A stretch of 64,000 bases of DNA from NCBI RefSeq assembly GCF_000058485.1, contig NC_008278.1, positions 3,218,962-3,282,961 on the forward strand, given 5' to 3'. The DNA comes from Frankia alni ACN14a. Its GTDB lineage: Bacteria > Actinomycetota > Actinomycetes > Frankiales > Frankiaceae. Below the pieces are notes generated by a model. The model was given only the letters and a program-made list of their open reading frames with translations. It was not told where the DNA came from and did no database searches. The translations under genes and the position numbers were made by a program. Numbering within the stretch: position 1 is the stretch's first letter; each line of letters starts with the position of its first letter. Below are positions 17,923-24,029 of this stretch, one piece after another.

Positions 17923-20213
17923 TTGCGGGACCAGTGTTGAAAGTTCCCCCCGTTGCAGTCCTGGGTGTAGGCACGTCCCTGCCCGTTGCTGTCGAGGCAC
18001 TCCCCGGTGGCGACGTTGGTGAACTGGTAACCGAACGAGTTGGTCGCGAAGCTCCAGGTCAGGCTCGCCTGACTGGCGCAGGCCGCGGTGTACACCGAGC
18101 CCTGGTACTTGGTGCCGTCCGACCCGATGTTCGACCTGGCCCCTTCGCACAGGCCCGTCGCGAGGTCCTTGAGCTGGTATCCGCCACTCGCCTGCACCAG
18201 CTTCCACCGCTGGTAGTCGCCGCCGTTGCAGCCCTTCGTGTAGGCCGCTCCGGAGGCGTCGCTGTCCAGGCACAGACTGGTCGACACGTTGACGAACGTC
18301 CAGGAGGTCTGCGGCCCCGGCGCCGGGACGGCGGTGACCCGTGGGGCCGGGGCCGGGGCGGGGGCTGCGGCGGGGGCAGGCGCGGGCGCCGCGGCCGGGG
18401 CCACTTTCGGAGCGGCTGCCGAAGGCGCCGGAGCTGGCCTGGCCGGGTTGGCCGGGAGCCGGCTGGCCTGACCCGCGGGAGTGACCGCGGCCGGTGGGAC
18501 GCCTGCCGGAGCGGAGGTGGCCGCCGGAGTCGGCGGGTCGGAGGTGGCCGCCGTGCCACTGGTCAGGTCGATGGCCTCCGACGTCGCCGGCCCGGTCGGC
18601 GGTCCGGTCGGCGCAGCGGTGCGCTGTGGTGTCAGTGGGACGGCGGCGGAGGAGGCCAGGCTGGGGGAGTCCGAGTTGTCGACGCCCAGTGCCACCGCGG
18701 TGCCTCCCACCGCGAGAGCCACCAGGATGCCCACGGAGCCGATGAGGATCTGCCGTCGGCGCCGAGCGCGTGCTCGCCTCGCCGGGTCGGCCGTCTTGTC
18801 CCCGTCCTTGCCGCGTTCCTCGCGTTCCTTGTTTCGGCCCCGGCCCCGGCTCCGGAGGCGGCCCTGGCCGTCCTGGTTCTCGCCGTCCTGAACCCCGGGG
18901 CCGGCCGGCGGTCCGGTGCCGTCGTCCGCGCCGGCTGCGGGCTCACCGGTGTCGGTGCCGGGGGCGGTGCCCGCTGGGGGAGTTCCGTCCTGGTCGACCG
19001 CACCCACCGCCCCGACCGGCGGGCTGGCAGCGCCCTGCCCGTGATTGCCGGAGTCGGCGACGAGGGGGAGAGCCGCCGCGGCGGGGGAGGCCTGCCCGGC
19101 GGGGACGGGAGTGGTCGGCCCTGGGGGCGCCGGTGGCGGGAGGGCGGCGGGAGCCAGCAGCGCGGCGACCCCGGCCGCGCCGAGTGCCACGACGTGCTTG
19201 GGATGCGCGTCGACGACGGTGGGGCGCCCCGTCGCCGCCTCGATCATCCGGGCCACCAGCGGGATGCGTGAGGAGCCGCCGGCCAGCAGCACCGCCGACA
19301 GGTCGTCGGGCCTGACCTCGGCGGAGCTCAGTGCACGGTGCAGCGCCTCGACCGTGGATTCGATCGCAGGTCGGATCATCTCCTCGAACTGCGCCCGGCC
19401 GAGCTTGACGTCCTGACGGATTCCCGGCAGCAGCACCGGGATGACCGTGTCCTCGTCGGCGGACAGGGCCTCCTTGGCCAGGACACACTCCTGACGCAGC
19501 CGCGACAGCGCCACGGCGCTGTCGCGGTCGCGGGGATCGGCCGCGGTGACGGCGCCGTCGAGCTCCCGGTCGACGTGATGGAGGATCGCCTCGTCGAAGT
19601 CCGCGCCGCCCAGCCACTCGATGCCCTCCGGGTTGCCGAGGATCCGCGCCTGGCCCGCCTCCATCCGCAGCACCGCGGCGTCGAACGTGCCACCACCGAG
19701 GTCGTACACGGCGATGACGTCGCCGTCGGACAAGCGCCGGCCGGTGGCGTAGTAGGTCGCCGCGGCCACCGGCTCGGTCACGAGGGTAACGTCGACCAGC
19801 CCGGCCAGCCGCGGGACCTCGTCGAACTGCTCCATGCGGTAGGGCCCCCACACGGCCGGCCGGGTCAGGACGATCTGCTGCGGAGGTCCACCCTGCAGCC
19901 GGATCGCACTGCCGACCGCGTCGTGCAGCACTGCGGCCAGCAGCGCGGCCGGCGAGTACGGCGCGTCGCCGAGGAGTACCGGGGTCGGATCGCCCAGCCG
20001 GCGCTTGAACTCCCGTGCCGCCCGATCGGGTTCCCGCAGGGCGCGGCGGTCGGCCGCATCTCCGGTCAGCAGGTGCCCGTCGCGGCCGGCGTAGACGACC
20101 GTGGGGGCGACGATGCTGCGATTACCGAGGCTGACCATCTCCCTGCGGTCGGGCCAGCCGATCGCCACCGCGGTGAAGGTGGTCCCGAGATCGATGCCGA
20201 GGCCGTACGTCAC
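17919..20213 (-). CDS. Hsp70-like ATPase with one membrane helix and C-terminal ricin-type lectin domain
   Basis: 764 residues from GTG 20213 (GGAG about 10 nt upstream). Residues 1-~355 form an actin-like Hsp70 ATPase: phosphate-1 loop GIDLGTTFTA, phosphate-2 loop YDLGGGTFDAA, adenosine motif LLAGGSSRIP. The Hsp70 substrate-binding domain is missing. A Pro/Ala linker and an Arg/Lys-rich stretch precede one hydrophobic helix (~486-510), then a Pro/Ala-rich region, then a beta-trefoil lectin (~636-764) with paired Cys and QxW-like repeats (DYQRW, NFQHW). Predicted topology: ATPase inside, lectin outside, binding carbohydrate. It is convergent with the ATPase cassette and divergent from the ESX-like genes. 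DnaK-like proteins with extracellular modules are known in actinomycetes; the job of this one is unknown. Confidence 0.88.
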   Translation of the reverse strand: MTYGLGIDLGTTFTAVAIGWPDRREMVSLGNRSIVAPTVVYAGRDGHLLTGDAADRRALREPDRAAREFKRRLGDPTPVLLGDAPYSPAALLAAVLHDAVGSAIRLQGGPPQQIVLTRPAVWGPYRMEQFDEVPRLAGLVDVTLVTEPVAAATYYATGRRLSDGDVIAVYDLGGGTFDAAVLRMEAGQARILGNPEGIEWLGGADFDEAILHHVDRELDGAVTAADPRDRDSAVALSRLRQECVLAKEALSADEDTVIPVLLPGIRQDVKLGRAQFEEMIRPAIESTVEALHRALSSAEVRPDDLSAVLLAGGSSRIPLVARMIEAATGRPTVVDAHPKHVVALGAAGVAALLAPAALPPPAPPGPTTPVPAGQASPAAAALPLVADSGNHGQGAASPPVGAVGAVDQDGTPPAGTAPGTDTGEPAAGADDGTGPPAGPGVQDGENQDGQGRLRSRGRGRNKEREERGKDGDKTADPARRARARRRRQILIGSVGILVALAVGGTAVALGVDNSDSPSLASSAAVPLTPQRTAAPTGPPTGPATSEAIDLTSGTAATSDPPTPAATSAPAGVPPAAVTPAGQASRLPANPARPAPAPSAAAPKVAPAAAPAPAPAAAPAPAPAPRVTAVPAPGPQTSWTFVNVSTSLCLDSDASGAAYTKGCNGGDYQRWKLVQASGGYQLKDLATGLCEGARSNIGSDGTKYQGSVYTAACASQASLTWSFATNSFGYQFTNVATGECLDSNGQGRAYTQDCNGGNFQHWSRN

Positions 20214-20251
20214 CGGATCGGACTCCGCCGGGGTGAGCCGATCGATCGCAT
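20210..20251 (-). CDS. Possible 13-residue leader peptide upstream of the Hsp70-like gene
   Basis: ATG at 20251 follows an excellent ribosome binding site (GGGAGGAACC). It reads MRSIGSPRRSPIR and stops at a TGA overlapping the downstream GTG start (GTGA). This arrangement is typical of translational coupling. The peptide has no Trp/His/Cys run that would suggest attenuation. No homology can be checked here. Confidence 0.35.
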   Translation of the reverse strand: MRSIGSPRRSPIR

Positions 20252-20294
20252 GGTTCCTCCCGAAATGTCTACCTCTAGCAAGCTACCTGGGGTA

Positions 20295-20308
20295 TAGACC
20301 ACGGTCTA
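20295..20308. promoter_or_regulatory. Inverted repeat TAGACC-N2-GGTCTA, possible operator
   Basis: Perfect 6-bp arms with a 2-bp centre lie about 45 bp upstream of the leader ATG and 80 bp upstream of the Hsp70-like start, in an AT-richer patch. Position and symmetry fit a repressor site. The regulator is unknown. Confidence 0.4.
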
Positions 20309-20463
20309 GTACGTCCCCGGAACATCGGCCCCCGACTGGTCTCGTCGCGTCGAGGAATGGCTTCTGAGCTGGGCGGACCGGGCAGGTCGCGGGGATGTTC
20401 CGCTCGACGGGAGCCGATGTCCTTCGGCGGCAACCGACAACGCCTTCTCCTACATTTCATCTG

Positions 20464-20482
20464 TCGGACATTCTCCGTCCGA
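20464..20482. promoter_or_regulatory. Inverted repeat TCGGAC-N7-GTCCGA in the 20252-20632 spacer
   Basis: The 380-bp divergent spacer between the Hsp70-like gene and the ESX-like pair holds no convincing gene. It is locally AT-richer and contains this 6-bp inverted repeat about 150 bp upstream of the 20633 start. It could be an operator or a small hairpin in a leader. Confidence 0.3.
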
Positions 20483-20632
20483 GCCCTTTTTCGGTAAGGG
20501 GAGGCAGGGGTGGCATCCCGGTCCCGGCGGGGAAACACTCCCACCAAGGTGGGGCCGCCATGATCGTCTGCTGGCATGCCTGAACCGGGGACCGGTCTCG
20601 CGCCGTGCAGTGAGCATGCGAAGAGGACTGCG

Positions 20633-21031
20633 GTGAGCGGCACCATCGAGTTCGACTCGGCCAAGTACGATCAGTTGATCGGCCAGCTGGGTGGAACCCT
20701 GCAGGAGTTCACGGACGGCGCGGCCGGTCCGTTGCCGCTGACGGCCGACGTGCAGCTTCAACCGGCTGGTCAGACCTGGGCGCCGGCCGTCGACCTGGTC
20801 GGCGCCGGTACCTCGCTGTTCGGCATGATCAGTGAGACCAACGACTTCCTGGTCAACGGGGTGACCGACCTGCGCGCGGCCCTGGCTCAGGGACGATCGA
20901 TCTTCAACGACACGGAGGACCTGGCCACCGTCACCGCGGAGCAGTTCGACCAGGCGGTGGGGCATCCACTGGGCACCGTGCGCTCACTGGGCACCGTGCG
21001 CAGCCGGCGCGAGGGTACCGAGCAGTTGTGA
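20633..21031 (+). CDS. Small helical protein, ESX/type VII substrate-like
   Basis: 132 residues from GTG 20633 (GAGG 9 nt upstream). An upstream in-frame start at 20576 is less likely, having no ribosome binding site. Mostly helical; no signal peptide; no WXG turn. The C-terminal part has IFNDTEDLATVTAEQF, which resembles the YxxxD/E secretion signal region of ESX substrates with Phe replacing Tyr. A short direct repeat (LGTVRS x2) lies near the end. Its stop overlaps the next start (GTGA), so the two are translated together, like the paired helical partners of ESX systems. Assignment as a type VII-type substrate or chaperone is inference. Confidence 0.65.
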   Translation: MSGTIEFDSAKYDQLIGQLGGTLQEFTDGAAGPLPLTADVQLQPAGQTWAPAVDLVGAGTSLFGMISETNDFLVNGVTDLRAALAQGRSIFNDTEDLATVTAEQFDQAVGHPLGTVRSLGTVRSRREGTEQL

Positions 21032-22599
21032 GTGAGCCGGGGACGCTGACCGACTTCGCCTCCGCGCTGGCGGCTGTCACGGGTGTCAAGGCGGATCTGC
21101 GGGGTGCCGCGTCTCCGGTCGGTGGCTGGATCACCTTCGGCACTCCCGGATGGTGGACCTACGGCCCCTTCGGCAGCCCGCTGTTCACCGTCGGCCTCAA
21201 CATCCAGGCGTTGGCGGACTGGGGTTCCGCGGTGTCGACCCTGGACGGCATCGTCGACGAGCTGGCCGCCGGGACACTGGGTCTCATGGACGTCCGGCGG
21301 CTGTGGGACGCCGAGCAGACGGTGCGGCTGCACACCGACCATCTCGGTGCGGCCGGCGCCGACCTGACAAACGCCGCCCAGTTGTTCGGTGGCGGCGACG
21401 CACCGGCCGCCGGGACCGCGACGGGGGAGATCTTCACTAGTGTGAACGCCTTGGCCGAGGCTGTGTCCGCCTATCACGACTTACTGGCCGGTCCACCGAC
21501 GATCGCCGACACGCTGCACACCGTGGGCGAGGCGCTGGCCACGTTCGGCCGGGGGATGGCTGACGCCTACCAGAAATCAGCGCTGCACAACGGGCCCGCC
21601 GACGGGATCAACGCTATCGCGGCCAACATGCAGAACTATCTTTTCGGTCAACCGGTGACGACGGCGACGGTGGCGCAGGTTCTCGCCGGTTACTCCTCGT
21701 CCGCCGTGGGTGGACTCCCGAGCGGGATGGCCGACTTCAGCGGCGATCTGGCCCAGCCCCCGGTGTGGAGCGCCGCCAGCACCGCCGTGACCACCTGGAT
21801 CGACGGCGAACTCGACACGCTCGACGCGCGAGCCCGGGAACTCTCGACCACGCTGCAGGACGCCTATCAGACCGCGACGGAAAGGCTGAACAGCGTGGCG
21901 GGAACGAGCGGCCGGAAACAGTTCCGCCGGTCGGAGAAGCCCCAGGACGGCGAGCCCACCGAGGGCAGAGTCAATCCGCTGACGCCGGGCCTGCGCAGTC
22001 GATCGGTGGAGGCGTCGAACGAGGTGGTGCCCGGGCGGGCGGGGGAGCCGCTGACCCAGCGGGGTCGGGAGCCGGCGGGGGCGCTGTCGGGCATGGTGAG
22101 GCGCGGGCAGGACGCGACGCTCCAGGTGAGTCAGGGGCAGCCGCTGCCCGGGCCGGGTGACAGTCAGGGCCAGAACACCGAGGCGTCGGGAACGCCGACG
22201 CCCGCGGGAACGACGACGCCCGTAGCCGGTGAGGTGCGGGAGCGTTCGGACGTGTCGGATCCGTTGGCCGCGAGGACGCAGGAGCAGACCGAGCAGACCG
22301 AGCAGGTGGAGCGGAAGGTCGAGCCGTTGACCCCACGGGGTCGCGAGGCGGACGTTTCGGATCCGCCGGCCGCGCGGACGCAGGAGCAGACCGAGCAGGT
22401 GGAGCGGGGGGTCGAGCCGTTGACCCAACGGGGTCGTGAGCCGGTGGGGGCGCTGTCGGGCATGGTGAACGGTGGGCCGGACGCGACCCTCCAGGTGAGT
22501 CAGGGCCAGCCGCTGCCCGGGCCGGGTGACAGCCAGGGCCAGAACACCGAGGCGTCGGGGACGCCGACGCCCGCGGGAACGACGACCAGCCCGGTGTAG
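21028..22599 (+). CDS. Helical N-terminal protein with repetitive disordered tail, possible type VII substrate
   Basis: 523 residues from GTG 21028, overlapping the previous stop (GTGA). Residues ~1-290 are helical and low in charge (PGWWTYGPFGSP near the start, then alternating Ala/Leu helices), comparable in layout to large WXG/PPE/LXG-type secreted proteins. Residues ~290-523 are Gln/Glu/Pro/Gly-rich and disordered. They contain a 173-bp direct DNA repeat (22045-22217 and 22414-22586) and further shared segments (RTQEQTEQVER, VEPLT). No signal peptide. Together with the upstream gene it forms a two-gene pair beside EccA-like genes. Secretion is inferred; the family was not recognised. Confidence 0.7.
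   Translation: MSEPGTLTDFASALAAVTGVKADLRGAASPVGGWITFGTPGWWTYGPFGSPLFTVGLNIQALADWGSAVSTLDGIVDELAAGTLGLMDVRRLWDAEQTVRLHTDHLGAAGADLTNAAQLFGGGDAPAAGTATGEIFTSVNALAEAVSAYHDLLAGPPTIADTLHTVGEALATFGRGMADAYQKSALHNGPADGINAIAANMQNYLFGQPVTTATVAQVLAGYSSSAVGGLPSGMADFSGDLAQPPVWSAASTAVTTWIDGELDTLDARARELSTTLQDAYQTATERLNSVAGTSGRKQFRRSEKPQDGEPTEGRVNPLTPGLRSRSVEASNEVVPGRAGEPLTQRGREPAGALSGMVRRGQDATLQVSQGQPLPGPGDSQGQNTEASGTPTPAGTTTPVAGEVRERSDVSDPLAARTQEQTEQTEQVERKVEPLTPRGREADVSDPPAARTQEQTEQVERGVEPLTQRGREPVGALSGMVNGGPDATLQVSQGQPLPGPGDSQGQNTEASGTPTPAGTTTSPV
22045..22217 (+). repeat. 173-bp intragenic direct repeat, copy 1
   Basis: It starts GAGCCGCTGACCCAG and ends in ACGACGAC. Copy 2 (22414-22586) has the same length and only scattered substitutions, so the reading frame is preserved. 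It encodes the disordered tail containing LSGMV and VSQGQPLPGPGDSQGQ. Confidence 0.9.
22414..22586 (+). repeat. 173-bp intragenic direct repeat, copy 2
   Basis: It is the same length as copy 1 and nearly identical. It lies at the very 3' end of the gene, so unequal exchange between copies would remove about 120 codons without changing frame. Confidence 0.9.
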
Positions 22600-22775
22600 G
22601 CGCCACGGGCGTGGCGGTGGGTGCGGAGCCCGCGCGTTTGCCCACCCCGAAGCCCGGCGAGTCCGTTCCATGGGTGCCCTGTGCGGCCCACCTGTGAACC
22701 AGGCGGCCCGACAGGGCCGTGCTGCGGCCAACGGGCCCGCGCCGGTGGACCCGACGGCAAGCTGTTCCGGCAAGT

Positions 22776-22811
22776 CTGGAGGTACTGGTGACCCTGGAGG
22801 TACTGGTGACC
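22776..22811 (+). repeat. 18-bp tandem duplication carrying ribosome binding site and GTG start
   Basis: The unit CTGGAGGTACTGGTGACC occurs twice back to back (22776-22793, 22794-22811). Each has GGAGG correctly spaced before a GTG, giving two in-frame starts 18 nt apart (22788 and 22806) for the P2 gene. Confidence 0.95.
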
Positions 22812-24029
22812 GAGGCCCCGCCCAGCGTCGTGTCGGCGGGAGGCATCGACGGTGTCGCTTCCGACGCTCGTGACGAACGGATGGCCGACGCCTGGCATCG
22901 GGCGCTGCTCGGCCTCGCCGGCTTCCTGCCCGACGAGCTGATCAGCGCGGCGCGTTTCCGGCTGGCGCAGGGCCGGCGGTTCGACCTCGCCCAGGCGATC
23001 ACGCTTGCCGTGGCCGCCGGCCGGCTCGACGTCGGCGGCGCCGAGATCGGGCTGGCCCGGGAGGAGTTCAGGGCCGCCGGGCAGGAGCAGGACGGGCGGC
23101 TGGGAGCGCTGGATACCCTGCCCATCGCCGAGCGTCCCCTGACCGCCTGGGAGTTCCGCTCCGGTGATCCCTACGCCGACGGGACGGCGACATCCCTGCC
23201 CGTCGATCTGACCGCCGGCGTGGGGCCGTCCGAGCTGGCCGACACCGAACAGGCGATTCTCGCGGCTGTCCTGGCCGAGCCGGACGCCGCCGGCCTGTGG
23301 CGGACCTGGCGGGTTCCGGCCGCGGGCGAGCCCTGGGCGCCGCCGAAGCGGGTCTTCGCCGTCACGATCGAGGCGGGTACGCGACACCCGGCCGAGGTGA
23401 CCGCACGGCTGCAGACCGCGCTGGCCGCCGCCGGGGAGCCCGACCCGCAGGTCGAGGTGAGCGTCGTGGGTGCCGAAACGCCCTCCTACCAGACCCTCGC
23501 CCGCCTGTGCGGAGCCCTGCTCTGGTCGCGTGAACCGGCGCTCGGCGTGTCGGTCGCCCGGGTGTTCGACGCGGCCGACCCGGTCACCGGACCGCACTTC
23601 GCCCCGGACCGGCCCCGGATCACCAACGTGGCCGTTCGGGCCCGCCTGCTCGGCTACCTGGACAACGGCGTCGCCCTCTTCGGCGGCTCCTCGCCGATGC
23701 CGGACCTCCTCGACCCGGCCCGAGGGGACGTCGTGCCGGGCACGTTTCGCACGGACGGCAGGTGGGTGTGGACCGACGCCGTCGGCTACTACCTGCGCGA
23801 GTACGGCATCGCGCCGGAGCAGGGGTTCCGGTGGCACCTGGAGCACGGCGAACCGGCCGAGCGGATCGACGAGGTCGTCCTGCACCGCGTGCTGGCGGCC
23901 GTGCTGAGTCGGCGGCCGCAGGACGAGGGAGCGTCGATCGTCCCGCCGTCGGGCGAGTCCGTCGCCCGGACGCGTCGTGACCGTGGGGGACCTCGGCGCG
24001 GGTCCGGGCCTCGTGAGGACCCGACATGA
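22806..24029 (+). CDS. Conserved protein of unknown family (P2), paralogue of P1
   Basis: 407 residues from GTG 22806; GTG 22788 is equally well placed. It aligns along its length with P1 at 12558: AWHRALLGLAGFLPDEL, LAREE, PPKRVF, FRTDGRWVWTDA..YYL. The final ~25 residues (after RRPQDEG) do not match P1 and are Arg/Gly-rich. In the neighbouring frame the DNA instead ends PDAS-stop at 23978-23980, like P1's VDAS-stop, with an identical 14-nt context. A small indel near 23930 therefore seems to have switched frame, adding an unnatural tail and a 53-nt overlap with the next gene. Function unknown; probably cytoplasmic. Confidence 0.75.
   Translation: MTEAPPSVVSAGGIDGVASDARDERMADAWHRALLGLAGFLPDELISAARFRLAQGRRFDLAQAITLAVAAGRLDVGGAEIGLAREEFRAAGQEQDGRLGALDTLPIAERPLTAWEFRSGDPYADGTATSLPVDLTAGVGPSELADTEQAILAAVLAEPDAAGLWRTWRVPAAGEPWAPPKRVFAVTIEAGTRHPAEVTARLQTALAAAGEPDPQVEVSVVGAETPSYQTLARLCGALLWSREPALGVSVARVFDAADPVTGPHFAPDRPRITNVAVRARLLGYLDNGVALFGGSSPMPDLLDPARGDVVPGTFRTDGRWVWTDAVGYYLREYGIAPEQGFRWHLEHGEPAERIDEVVLHRVLAAVLSRRPQDEGASIVPPSGESVARTRRDRGGPRRGSGPREDPT

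Noticed and set aside
20395..20583. 62-codon plus-strand frame in the Hsp70/ESX-like spacer
   Set aside because: No ribosome binding site, composition typical of non-coding spacer, crosses the inverted repeat; no support.
20633..21031. Assignment as a classical WXG100 protein
   Set aside because: No WXG turn and longer than 100 residues; only the C-terminal signal-like motif and context suggest type VII relation.
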